Origin: DASRAA01 sp036512955
GTDB taxonomy: Bacteria > Acidobacteriota > Terriglobia > Terriglobales > Acidobacteriaceae
Length of the DNA: 64,000 bases
NCBI GenBank assembly: GCA_036512955.1
Contig: DATBZX010000294.1
Span: forward strand, 7,599-71,598
Reading direction: 5' to 3'
The notes beneath the pieces were generated by a model that saw only the letters and a program-made list of their open reading frames with translations, ran no database searches and had not been told where the DNA came from. Each line of letters starts with the position of its first letter. The first letter of the stretch is position 1. A program made the translations under genes and the position numbers. Positions 33,278-41,440 of the stretch are shown piece by piece.

Positions 33278-33625
33278 TTATTTAGCGAAAGACTTGATAG
33301 CGTTGGCTTCGTCTTCCTGCACATCGAACACCGTGTAAAGTTTGGTGATCTGCAGCAGGTCGTGCACTTTCTTGGTCAGGTGCAGCAACTTGAGTTCGCC
33401 GCCCTGACGTTGCACGGAGGTAAACGCGCTGACCAGTTCGCCGATACCGGAGCTGTCGATATAGCTGACGTCGCCCAGATTCAGCAGGATATGCTTGGCG
33501 CCTTTGCCGAGAACGTCCTTGATGGTGTCGCGCAATACCACGCTGCCTTCGCCCAAAGTGATTCTCCCGCTCAAGTCAACGATGGTCACACCATCCACTT
33601 GCCGGGTGCTTGCTTTCATGCTCAC
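33278..33625 (-). CDS. STAS-domain anti-sigma factor antagonist (RsbV/SpoIIAA-like)
   Basis: A 115-residue single STAS domain: VDGVTIVDLSGRITLGEGS, then HILLNLGDVSYIDSSGIGELV with Ser58 at the phosphorylation position of SpoIIAA/RsbV, and the closing helix. Unphosphorylated forms bind and neutralise the anti-sigma kinase. It overlaps the ATPase gene upstream by 4 bp (ATGA), the usual pairing. No sigma factor gene is adjacent, so the target is elsewhere or the pair acts in another partner-switch. Confidence 0.93.
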   Translation of the reverse strand: MSMKASTRQVDGVTIVDLSGRITLGEGSVVLRDTIKDVLGKGAKHILLNLGDVSYIDSSGIGELVSAFTSVQRQGGELKLLHLTKKVHDLLQITKLYTVFDVQEDEANAIKSFAK

Positions 33626-34071
33626 GTGGAAGCCTCCTGTCGGTCCAGTTCAGTACCTGGTATCCGTTTGATCAATGTAATTTCAGTGCCCGGCTCCAGT
33701 TTTCGGAACCGTACTTCGTCCATAAATGCCCGGATCAGGAATATACCGCGGCCGGACTGTTTCATCAGGTTCTCCGGCGCGAGGGGATCAGGGACTTCAT
33801 CGGGTTCGAGACCCTTGCCTTCATCCCCAATGGTAATTATCAACTCCCGGCCGTTTTGTTCAAACGACAAATCGACTCGCTTGTCGGGATCGTAGGCGTT
33901 GCCATGCAAGACCGCGTTGACCATGGCCTCGCGAACAGCCATGGTCAGGCCGCCCCGAACGTCCTCATCGAAGCCAGCCTGAGTGGCGACCTGCTCGGCC
34001 ATCTCTTCCGCTTTGTTCACGCTTTCCAGCGTGGATTCCATCCGGTACGAAACCTTCGATTGCGCGGTCAT
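33622..34071 (-). CDS. RsbW-like serine kinase / anti-sigma factor
   Basis: A 149-residue GHKL ATPase from the ATG at 34071. Motifs: N box REAMVNAVLHGNAYD, G1 GDEGKGLEPDEVPDP and G2 KQSGRGIFLIRAFMDEV. This is the single-domain anti-sigma kinase form that phosphorylates its STAS partner on Ser. It is translationally coupled to the STAS gene. An in-frame start further upstream (34122) adds a polar leader with no similarity to the family. Confidence 0.92.
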   Translation of the reverse strand: MTAQSKVSYRMESTLESVNKAEEMAEQVATQAGFDEDVRGGLTMAVREAMVNAVLHGNAYDPDKRVDLSFEQNGRELIITIGDEGKGLEPDEVPDPLAPENLMKQSGRGIFLIRAFMDEVRFRKLEPGTEITLIKRIPGTELDRQEAST

Positions 34072-34175
34072 GAATTGGCCGTTTCCGCATGGCTCACTCT
34101 TAACCGAGCCTTCGGAACACATTCCTCAGGATTCTGCAGTTTGCCTTGTCAGGCGGATACTTGTCAACGTAAGCG

Positions 34176-34460
34176 TCAGCGAAGGGTCAACTTCCGCGCG
34201 TCACGCCGGAATTGCCAGTAAAAACCGGCTGTGAAGACAAGCAGCACAGGCACGATGAGTGGAGTCCACCCGGGCAACAGGCCAATGATGGGGATTTGGT
34301 GAAGCAGGCTCAGCGGGTCCCATCCCACAGCGCCGCCCGTTTGAGGCGGATTGGCGATCGCGGAATAGACCAAAGCCACCAGCAGAGCCGTGATGGGAAT
34401 TAAGACAAGAACCAATATCAGGGCGGCAATTCCAGCCAACACGCGTTTCAAGTATTTCAT
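34176..34460 (-). CDS. Small membrane protein, unknown function
   Basis: A 94-residue protein with two hydrophobic helices (VLAGIAALILVLVLIPITALLVALVYSAI and LIVPVLLVFTAGFYW) joined by a Gly/Pro-rich periplasmic loop, with basic residues at both ends. I do not recognise the family. It lies 104 bp upstream of the RsbW-like gene on the same strand and could be part of that unit. Confidence 0.6.
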   Translation of the reverse strand: MKYLKRVLAGIAALILVLVLIPITALLVALVYSAIANPPQTGGAVGWDPLSLLHQIPIIGLLPGWTPLIVPVLLVFTAGFYWQFRRDARKLTLR

Positions 34461-34600
34461 GAGGTCAGACGTCCTCTCGGACCGCTCTCTTCTGGCGCCA
34501 ACGGAGTAGCGGCAAACAGAGTGCGTATCGGGTCGGGTCGTTGTGTTTCCGGTAGAACAGGGGGCATTTGTCCAAACGCCGAGGAGGTGTTAAATTAGAA

Positions 34601-34610
34601 CGAACGTTCG
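34601..34610. promoter_or_regulatory. Palindromic operator upstream of tetR
   Basis: CGAACGTTCG is a perfect 10-bp palindrome within GAACGAACGTTCGAA, 41 bp before the TetR start. AACGAACGTTCGTT-type sites are known for TetR regulators of fatty or aromatic acyl-CoA metabolism, so this is the likely self-operator of the operon. Confidence 0.65.
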
Positions 34611-34651
34611 AATGAAATTTGTGGGGCCGCCCGCAACTCAGGAACCAGTCC

Positions 34652-35398
34652 ATGACAGCGTCGACGATCCCGGTCCAGCCTCGCACTCCCGGTCAGGATA
34701 CCCGCTTCGATCGCAGATTCTCCGAAATTCTCGACTATGCCGCCGAGGTTTTTGCCGAGAAGGGTTACGAAGGCGCCTCCATGCGCGACTTGTCGCGGCT
34801 CAGCGGCATGTCGCTCGCGGGACTCTACTACTATTTCGACTCCAAGGAAAAACTGCTCTACCACATCCAGAAGCACACCTTCACCACCATCGTCGATCGC
34901 CTGCGCGAGCGTCTGGCTGCAAGCAGCAACCCGGAAGAGCGCATCCGTATATTCGTGCACAACCATGTGGACTATGCAGTGAGCAACCAGACGGCCATGA
35001 AAGTCCTCTCGCACGAGGATGATGCTTTGAAGGATGGTCATGGTGCGGAACTGGCGGCCATCAAGCGCGAGTATTACCGAATCTGCATCGGGCTGGTGGA
35101 CGACTTGGCCAAGGCAGAGCAACTCACGCGACTGGGGCAAAACACAGCCGCAGCCGGCGGCGTATCGACGCGCACCGCCGTCATGGGCCTGTTCGGAATG
35201 ATGAACTGGCTGTACACCTGGTACAAACCGCGGGTTGATCCGGGTGCAGAGGTCATTGCGCGACAAATCAGCGACATCTTCTTACAGGGCGTGCGCGGCG
35301 GACGCGAGTCGGCGTGGCAACCTGCACAACGGGTTGACGCCATCGCGGGAGAATCCACTGCGTCGTTACCCAGGAAACGCACCCGGAAACGGTCCTGA
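34652..35398 (+). CDS. TetR-family transcriptional regulator
   Basis: A 248-residue regulator; the ATG at 34652 has AGGA ~9 nt upstream. The N-terminal HTH reads ILDYAAEVFAEKGYEGASMRDLSRLSGMSLAGLYYYFDSKEKLL, a textbook TetR domain, followed by an all-helical ligand domain (TetR_C-like, with FVHNHVDYAVSNQTAMKVL). It resembles KstR2/PaaR/FadR-like regulators that respond to acyl-CoA. Four bp separate it from the dienoyl-CoA hydratase gene, so it heads and probably represses the 34.6-41.4 kb operon. Confidence 0.9.
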   Translation: MTASTIPVQPRTPGQDTRFDRRFSEILDYAAEVFAEKGYEGASMRDLSRLSGMSLAGLYYYFDSKEKLLYHIQKHTFTTIVDRLRERLAASSNPEERIRIFVHNHVDYAVSNQTAMKVLSHEDDALKDGHGAELAAIKREYYRICIGLVDDLAKAEQLTRLGQNTAAAGGVSTRTAVMGLFGMMNWLYTWYKPRVDPGAEVIARQISDIFLQGVRGGRESAWQPAQRVDAIAGESTASLPRKRTRKRS

Positions 35399-35402
35399 CA
35401 CC

Positions 35403-36185
35403 ATGATGACACTCGTCAGCAAGCCCGCCTTCAATCGCATCAACGTTGACCTCGGAGCTTCCGTGGTTCGCATCACGTTGAACAACCCACCGCTCAACGT
35501 GATTGACATGGAGATGATGGGCGAGCTGCTGGCTGCCTTGGAGCAGATCGAGGTAATCGCAGACGTCAGCACGATCGTGTTCGCAGGTTCTGAGCGTGCG
35601 TTCTCCAGCGGCGTTGACATTGCCGCGCATGACGCCCAGAACGTGCGAAACATGCTGACGGCGTTTCACAGCGTGATCCGGGCCGTGGTCGCGACGAAGA
35701 AAGTCACCATTGCAGCCGTGCGACGCCACTGCCTGGGAGGTGCGGCGGAGTTGGCGATGTTGTGCGACATTGTTTATGCCTCGCCGGATTCCGTCTGGGG
35801 ATTCCCAGAGATCAAACTGGCGTGCTATCCACCGGTGGCGGCTGCGGCGCTGGCGTCGATTGTTGGGCAAAAGCTGGCTGCGGAGATGATCCTGACGGGA
35901 CGCACGATCACCGGTCAGGAAGCCTTGGCCGCCGGATTGGTCAACGGGTTGGCCGACGATCCGGAGACTCTGGTTACCGAGTGCATCGCGCGGGTGTCGC
36001 AGTTAAGTCCAGCCGCGATGGCTGTGGCCAAGAAAGCGTTGTACGCGTGGGATTCAATTCACTTCGACAAGGGCCTGGCCCGCTCCGAACAGATCTATTT
36101 CGACGAACTGATGAAGACCGCAGATGCGCAAGAGGGTATCCAGGCGCACCTCGAGCGACGCAGGCCGAAGTGGACCGGGAAGTGA
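35403..36185 (+). CDS. Enoyl-CoA hydratase family protein, cyclohexadienoyl-CoA hydratase-like
   Basis: A 260-residue crotonase. The two catalytic Glu positions are present, in CLGGAAELAMLCD and WGFPEIKLACYPP; the oxyanion-hole segments are SERAFSSGVDIAAH and HCLGGAAEL. The segment GVDIAAHDAQNVRNMLTAFHSVIRAV resembles cyclohexa-1,5-diene-1-carbonyl-CoA hydratases of benzoyl-CoA degradation (GVxVxDH...M...FH). Position between TetR and a 4-hydroxybenzoyl-CoA reductase supports that role. The dearomatising reductase is not in the window, so an ordinary enoyl-CoA hydratase remains possible. Confidence 0.75.
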   Translation: MMTLVSKPAFNRINVDLGASVVRITLNNPPLNVIDMEMMGELLAALEQIEVIADVSTIVFAGSERAFSSGVDIAAHDAQNVRNMLTAFHSVIRAVVATKKVTIAAVRRHCLGGAAELAMLCDIVYASPDSVWGFPEIKLACYPPVAAAALASIVGQKLAAEMILTGRTITGQEALAAGLVNGLADDPETLVTECIARVSQLSPAAMAVAKKALYAWDSIHFDKGLARSEQIYFDELMKTADAQEGIQAHLERRRPKWTGK

Positions 36186-36212
36186 TGTTACGTCTGACAT
36201 TGTGGAGGCTCG

Positions 36213-36536
36213 ATGGATTACGAGATTTCAGTCGCTGAAGTGAAATCCATGCAGGATGCCGGTCAGGGCTTTGAATTGGTCGATGTTCGCGAGCCCTGGG
36301 AGTATGAGGTCGCGCACTTAGCCGGCAGCAAACATATCCCAATGGGCGATATTCCGGCGCGCTTTAACCAGGAGCTCGATCCGGAAAACCACATCGTAGT
36401 CGTGTGCCATCACGGCGTGCGCTCTATGAGTGTGACAGCATGGCTGCGGCAGCAGGGGTTTGAGAAGGTGCAGTCGTTGCGCGGAGGAATCGACCGCTGG
36501 TCGCGCGAGATCGACCCGTCGGTACCGCTTTACTAG
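36213..36536 (+). CDS. Rhodanese-like domain protein
   Basis: A 107-residue single rhodanese domain: FELVDVREPWEYEVAHLAGSKHIPMGD, then VVVCHHGVRSMSVTAWL with the active-site Cys in a CHHGVRS loop, and LRGGIDRW. These enzymes carry persulfide sulfur. It sits inside an operon for a molybdenum hydroxylase, whose Mo cofactor can need a terminal sulfido ligand or other sulfur chemistry; that link is an inference. Confidence 0.92.
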   Translation: MDYEISVAEVKSMQDAGQGFELVDVREPWEYEVAHLAGSKHIPMGDIPARFNQELDPENHIVVVCHHGVRSMSVTAWLRQQGFEKVQSLRGGIDRWSREIDPSVPLY

Positions 36537-36550
36537 AGGATTATCTGGAC

Positions 36551-37060
36551 ATGAAGAAGGAACTCATCGAACTCCGCGTCAACGGTCGCGCTCATGAACT
36601 GGCAGCGCAGCCCAATAGCCTGCTGCTGGATGTGCTGCGCCAGGACCTTGACCTCACGGGATCCAAGCGAGGATGTGATGATTCGTCTTGCGGTGCCTGT
36701 ACGGTGCAGGTTGATGGAGTGCCGATGCTCGCCTGTACCATGCTGGCGGCGAGCTATCAGGGATGTGAAATCACCACCGTTGAAGGCATCTCGGAAGGCG
36801 GTGGGTTGGCCGCGCTGCAGAAAGCGTATGGCGATTTCGGCGGCTCGCAGTGCGGCTACTGCACGCCTGGATTCATGATGACCGTGCGCTGGTTGCTGGC
36901 CAACAATCCCGATCCCAGCGAAGCAGAGATTCGCGAGGCTTTGAGCAGCAATTTGTGTCGATGCACCGGGTATTCGCAGATGTACCAGGCGATCCGTGCC
37001 GTGATTGAGGCCGAGCAGCAACGCATGGAGCAGGAGTTGGTAGGGGCGAAACATTCATGA
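36551..37060 (+). CDS. hcrC: [2Fe-2S] subunit of a molybdenum hydroxylase, 4-hydroxybenzoyl-CoA reductase-like
   Basis: A 169-residue small subunit with the two [2Fe-2S] clusters of the xanthine oxidase family. The plant-ferredoxin-type cluster is in SKRGCDDSSCGACTVQVDG plus a later Cys; the second in GSQCGYCTPGFMMT and SSNLCRCTGY. It overlaps the large subunit by 4 bp (ATGA). The assignment to hydroxybenzoyl-CoA reductase comes from the third subunit of the cluster; alone it would only be called a Mo-hydroxylase FeS subunit. Confidence 0.85.
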   Translation: MKKELIELRVNGRAHELAAQPNSLLLDVLRQDLDLTGSKRGCDDSSCGACTVQVDGVPMLACTMLAASYQGCEITTVEGISEGGGLAALQKAYGDFGGSQCGYCTPGFMMTVRWLLANNPDPSEAEIREALSSNLCRCTGYSQMYQAIRAVIEAEQQRMEQELVGAKHS

Positions 37061-39615
37061 GCGAGTTTTCCGTAATCGGCAAGTCGATCGCGATGGTGGA
37101 TGCCGCAGGCAAGACCACCGGGGCGGGCAAGTACACAGACGACTTCAGCCTTCCGGGAATGCTGGTGGGCAAGATTCTGCATTCGCCGTATCCCCATGCG
37201 CTTATCAGAAGCATCGATACCAGTCGGGCCCGCGCGCTGGAAGGCATGGTCGCTGTTGTCACCGGAGACGACGCGCCCAATCAGTATGGAATTCTGCCGG
37301 TTGGGCATGATGAGACAGCGTTGGCCGTCGGCAAAGTGCGGTACGTCGGCGACAACGTTGCCTGCGTGGCGGCGGTAAGTGAAGACGTTGCCGAGCAGGC
37401 ACTGGAATTGATTAACGTTGAGTATGAGCCTCTCCCGGCGTACTTCGATCCGGAAGAGTCGATGAAGGCCGAGCGCGACCTAATCCACGAAAACCGGCCG
37501 AACAACATTGAAAAGGACTACCACCACGTCTTCGGTGATCCGGAGAAGGGTTTCGCGGACGCAGATTATGTCGCCGAGGCGCGCTATATCGCGAATGAAG
37601 TGACGCATGCGGCGATGGAGCCGCACAGTACGCTGGCCAGCTTTGAGATCGACCCGCACACTGGCAAGCAGGGACGGTTGACCGTGTGGTCATCCACGCA
37701 GGTGCCGTATTACCTGCAACACAAACTATCGCTGGTGCTCGAACTACCGATGTCGCAAATCCGCGTGATCAAGCCGCTGGTGGGCGGAGGCTTTGGCGGC
37801 AAGAGCGAGATCATTCCGCTGGAAATCATCGCTGCCGTTGCGGCACGTGCGGCCAAAGCGCCGGTGAAGATCACCTATACCCGGGAAGAAGTATTCTGGG
37901 CGCATCGCGGACGTCCGCGCACCATCATCGACCTGAAGACTGGCGTCAAGAACGACGGGCGGGTGACTTCAGTCGCCTGCAAGGTCATTCAGGATGGCGG
38001 CGCGTATTGCTCTTACGGCATCGTGACGATCCTGTATTCGGGCGCGCTGCTCGGTGCTTTGTACGATATCCCGAACATTCGGTATGACGGCTTTCGCGTT
38101 CTAACCAATAAGCCGGCGTGCGGAGCCATGCGCGGTCACGGCACGGTGAATGTGCGGTTTGCGTTCGAGTCGCAGATGGACGAGATTGCGGCCAAGCTGA
38201 ATCTCGATCCGGCGGCGGTGCGCCGCATCAATCTGCTCAAGCCCCCAACGGTTACGGTGAATGGACTGCGCGTGTTGAGCTATGGCTTGCCGGAATGCAT
38301 CGACCAGGTCATCACACGATCCGCGTGGAGGAAGCGTCGCGGCACGTTGCCCAAGGGACGTGGGTTGGGTATGGCCTGCAGCCACTACGTCAGCGGAGCG
38401 GCCAACAGCATCATCCGATCCGACATGCCGCACTCGACGGTGAACATCAAGATCGACCGCGATGGCGGCGTCGTGGTTTACACGGGTGCATCGGAGATTG
38501 GCCAGGGTTCCGACACCATGATAGCCCAGGTCGTTGCCGAAGTTTTGGGATGCAGTTTGTCACGGTTGAAAGTGATTGCAGCCGATACCGATCTCACGCC
38601 CATCGACCTGGGTTCGTATTCCAGCCGAGTCACGTTTATGGCCGGAAACGCAGCTCTGCGCGCGGCTGAGGACGTGAAGAAAAACATTGTAAGCGCGGCC
38701 GCGCGGCGCATGAACTGTGCACCTGAGGATGTCGAGATACGCGATGACCGCGTATCGAAGCGAGGCACGAGCCCGATCGAATCTTTCGCTGTTCGCCCCG
38801 AGACAGAGGCGGCGAGTGGTCACGTGGATGGGCAAATCCTGCGCGGTTCGGTACTGCAGACCCGCAAGGATGATGCCGCCAGGGATTACATGAGCTTTGA
38901 AGAAGCTGTGGTCGCGGCGATCGATGTGCACGGTGGACTCACAGGAACGGGATCGTACGCTCCTCCGGTTGAGGCGCGAGGCGGCAAACACAAGGGAGCG
39001 GGTGTCGGTCCCTCGCCAGCGTATTCCTACTCGGCACAAGTGGCTGAGGTCAGCGTCGACGAGGACACGGGTGAAGTGACAGTCCACAAGATTTGGGCGG
39101 CCCATGACTGCGGGCGCGCACTGAACCCAGTGGCAGTCGAGGGACAAGTGATTGGATCAGTGTGGATGGGACTCGGCCAGGCGCTGCAGGAAGAAATGGT
39201 GTGGAAGGACGGCTTGCTGATGAATCCTGGACTGCTGGAGTATCGCAGTCCGTCGTCGGTCGAATCCCCTGAAATTGAGTGCGTGATTGTCGAGAGCATC
39301 GATCCTGAAGGCCCGTTTGGGGCTAAGGAAGCGGGAGAGGGATCGCTGGCAGCCACGATTCCCGCGATCTCCAACGCCATCTACGACGCAGTGGGAGTTC
39401 GGTTGCGTGAGGCACCTTTCACTCCCGAGCGAGTTTTGGCTGCGCTGCGGGCTAAACGAGGCATGAAGCGAATCGAGATGACAGAAGGAGTTGACCCGAC
39501 GCAACCGAAGAAATTCCGTGAACACGGCGGCTCGCTGTGGTTTCGAGGCAAGGGCCCAGAGCGACATCCCGCCGATCCGGCGCGGCGAGGTGTTGCAGCG
39601 GGAGGTGTCGAGTGA
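37057..39615 (+). CDS. hcrA: Molybdopterin-binding large subunit, 4-hydroxybenzoyl-CoA reductase-like
   Basis: An 852-residue Mo-binding subunit. Family signatures: GAGKYTDDFSLPGML near the N-terminus, GGGFGGKSEIIPLE, RGHGTVNVRFAFESQMDEIA, GASEIGQGSDTM (glutamine-type MPT contact) and FGAKEAGEGSLAATIP with the catalytic Glu. It is longer than typical HcrA by a C-terminal tail of ~50 residues after EGVDPTQPKKF, rich in charged residues. Predicted reaction: reductive removal of the phenolic hydroxyl of 4-hydroxybenzoyl-CoA to give benzoyl-CoA. An aldehyde or xanthine-type hydroxylase is the alternative. Confidence 0.82.
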   Translation: MSEFSVIGKSIAMVDAAGKTTGAGKYTDDFSLPGMLVGKILHSPYPHALIRSIDTSRARALEGMVAVVTGDDAPNQYGILPVGHDETALAVGKVRYVGDNVACVAAVSEDVAEQALELINVEYEPLPAYFDPEESMKAERDLIHENRPNNIEKDYHHVFGDPEKGFADADYVAEARYIANEVTHAAMEPHSTLASFEIDPHTGKQGRLTVWSSTQVPYYLQHKLSLVLELPMSQIRVIKPLVGGGFGGKSEIIPLEIIAAVAARAAKAPVKITYTREEVFWAHRGRPRTIIDLKTGVKNDGRVTSVACKVIQDGGAYCSYGIVTILYSGALLGALYDIPNIRYDGFRVLTNKPACGAMRGHGTVNVRFAFESQMDEIAAKLNLDPAAVRRINLLKPPTVTVNGLRVLSYGLPECIDQVITRSAWRKRRGTLPKGRGLGMACSHYVSGAANSIIRSDMPHSTVNIKIDRDGGVVVYTGASEIGQGSDTMIAQVVAEVLGCSLSRLKVIAADTDLTPIDLGSYSSRVTFMAGNAALRAAEDVKKNIVSAAARRMNCAPEDVEIRDDRVSKRGTSPIESFAVRPETEAASGHVDGQILRGSVLQTRKDDAARDYMSFEEAVVAAIDVHGGLTGTGSYAPPVEARGGKHKGAGVGPSPAYSYSAQVAEVSVDEDTGEVTVHKIWAAHDCGRALNPVAVEGQVIGSVWMGLGQALQEEMVWKDGLLMNPGLLEYRSPSSVESPEIECVIVESIDPEGPFGAKEAGEGSLAATIPAISNAIYDAVGVRLREAPFTPERVLAALRAKRGMKRIEMTEGVDPTQPKKFREHGGSLWFRGKGPERHPADPARRGVAAGGVE

Positions 39616-40595
39616 GCCTGCCGAGTTTCCAGTTGCTGAGGCCGAAAATCCTTGACGCGGCCGTTGCCTTGCTTTCGAACCACGCCGACGAAGTGAAGGT
39701 CATCGCCGGCGGCACCGACCTTCTGCCATCGATGAAGCAGAAGTTGTTCACGCCTCCCTACGTGCTCGATCTACGCGGAGTGTCTGAATTGCGTGGTATT
39801 TACGCAACGCCCGGCGGTGGCGTGACCATCGGTACGCTTACAACGCTGGCTGCCATCGAATACTCTCCGCTCGTCCGGCGTGAATATCCCGTGCTGTACC
39901 ACGCGACCAAGACGGTTGCGTCTCCGGTGCTGCGGAACATGGGTACCCTGGGCGGCAACATCTGTCTCGATACGCGCTGCCTCTGGTACAACCAGTCGCT
40001 GTTGTGGCGCAAGAGTTGTGGATTTTGCCTGAAGAAAGACGGCGACTTGTGCCATGTTGCGCCCGGCGGAAAGACTTGCTGGGCGGCCTTCTCGGGCGAC
40101 ACTCCTCCCGCGCTGCTTTGTCTTGGCGCGGAGATCGAGATCGCTGGTCCCGATGGATTGCGGCGCGTCCCAATGGCAGACTTCTACGTCAACGACGGCA
40201 TCGTGCGCCTGCATCTTTCATCACAGGAAATCGTCACGCGAATCTATCTCCCCGAAGCGTCGAAGGGGTGGCGCGGCAGTTACCAGAAGCTCCGCGTGCG
40301 AGGCAGCATCGACTACCCGCTCGCTGGAGTGGCCGTCGCCTTGAAGATGCGCGAAGGTCGAGTAGAGGATGCGCGGATGGCCATCACCGCGGTCAATCCG
40401 GCACCGCACTTGGTGAAGGATGCCGATGCGCATCTCATCGGCGCTGCACTGGATGAAGAACTCGCAGAGCGGGTTGGCGAACTGGCGTCGCGAACGTCGA
40501 AACCACTCACCACTTCAGCGCTTACGCCGGAATATCGGCGGGAAATGGTCAAGGTCTTCGCCAAGCGCGCGCTGCTGGACGCCGCAGCCAACTGA
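39612..40595 (+). CDS. hcrB: FAD-binding subunit with Cys-rich insertion, 4-hydroxybenzoyl-CoA reductase-like
   Basis: A 327-residue FAD-binding subunit. The GTG at 39612 overlaps the previous stop (GTGA) and has GGAGG at 39601. FAD-binding motifs: VKVIAGGTDLLPSMK and MGTLGGNICLDTRC. Between ~118 and 160 there is an insertion with Cys at 118, 123, 136, 139 and 147, around LLWRKSCGFCLKKDGDLCH. In Thauera 4-hydroxybenzoyl-CoA reductase the beta subunit has such an insertion binding an extra [4Fe-4S] cluster that lets electrons run in the reductive direction. This insertion is the strongest evidence for the enzyme's identity. Confidence 0.83.
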   Translation: MSLPSFQLLRPKILDAAVALLSNHADEVKVIAGGTDLLPSMKQKLFTPPYVLDLRGVSELRGIYATPGGGVTIGTLTTLAAIEYSPLVRREYPVLYHATKTVASPVLRNMGTLGGNICLDTRCLWYNQSLLWRKSCGFCLKKDGDLCHVAPGGKTCWAAFSGDTPPALLCLGAEIEIAGPDGLRRVPMADFYVNDGIVRLHLSSQEIVTRIYLPEASKGWRGSYQKLRVRGSIDYPLAGVAVALKMREGRVEDARMAITAVNPAPHLVKDADAHLIGAALDEELAERVGELASRTSKPLTTSALTPEYRREMVKVFAKRALLDAAAN

Positions 40596-40596
40596 G

Positions 40597-41439
40597 ATGA
40601 TCACCGACTGCCACGTTCATATCGCTCCCATGGAGCTCTTCAGGCCCGAGGCGCTGGCCCTGATGAAGAAGTCGCGGAAAGACTTCGATCGGATTGAGCA
40701 ATTCTGCCAGTCACCTAAAGCGTTTCTCAAACATCTGGATGCGATCGGCATCGACCGCGCCGTTCTGATCAACTATGTCGCGCCCGAGGTCATCGGCTTC
40801 ACGCCGGCGGTCAATGGGTGGGTCGCCAACTATGTAAAGGAAGCTCCAAAGCGTTTGATTCCATGCGGCAGCGTGCACCCGCGTCATACCAAAAACGTAT
40901 TGGCCGATATGGAGCAAATTGTTCGTCTCGGCATTCGGCTGATCAAGATTCACCCGCCGCATCAGCTCCTATATCCCAACGATTATTTGAATGGAGTCAA
41001 AGAGCTGGAAATCATCTACCGCGCCGCGGAAGCCAATGGGATTCCGGTCATGGTGCACACCGGCACTTCGATCTTTCCGGGCGCGCGTAACAAGTACGGC
41101 GATCCCATGTATGTGGACGACGTGGCCGTGGATTTTCCCAAGCTGAAAATTCTGCTGGCGCACGGTGGGCGTCCGCTGTGGATGGACAGCGCGTTTTTCC
41201 TGGTGCGCCGGCACCGCAACGTATTTCTCGACATCAGCGGCATTCCGCCGAAATCGCTGTTGAACTACTTCCCGCGCCTTGAAGAAATTGCACACAAGAC
41301 CCTGTTCGGTACCGACTGGCCCGGACCAGGCGTTCCTGAAATTGCCAGCAACCTCGCCGAGTTTCGCAATCTGCCAATTTCGGAAGCCGCGAAACAGCAA
41401 ATCCTGACTCACACAGCGCTGGAAATCTGGCCCGCGTAG
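40597..41439 (+). CDS. Amidohydrolase-2 family metal-dependent hydrolase/decarboxylase
   Basis: A 280-residue TIM-barrel protein of the amidohydrolase_2 family (ACMSD, gamma-resorcylate decarboxylase and relatives). Metal-ligand signatures: DCHVHI at the N-terminus (HxH), MVHTG, ILLAHGG and FGTDWPGPG (Asp). The start ATG at 40597 nearly overlaps the previous stop. As the last gene of the aromatic operon it could decarboxylate or hydrolyse a ring-derived acid; the exact reaction cannot be inferred. It converges on engB with 1 bp between stops. Confidence 0.82.
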   Translation: MITDCHVHIAPMELFRPEALALMKKSRKDFDRIEQFCQSPKAFLKHLDAIGIDRAVLINYVAPEVIGFTPAVNGWVANYVKEAPKRLIPCGSVHPRHTKNVLADMEQIVRLGIRLIKIHPPHQLLYPNDYLNGVKELEIIYRAAEANGIPVMVHTGTSIFPGARNKYGDPMYVDDVAVDFPKLKILLAHGGRPLWMDSAFFLVRRHRNVFLDISGIPPKSLLNYFPRLEEIAHKTLFGTDWPGPGVPEIASNLAEFRNLPISEAAKQQILTHTALEIWPA

Positions 41440-41440
41440 T

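Noticed and set aside
34595..35266. A 223-codon frame antisense to tetR
   Set aside because: The tetR frame has a complete HTH, a good start and operon context; the antisense product has no recognisable domain.
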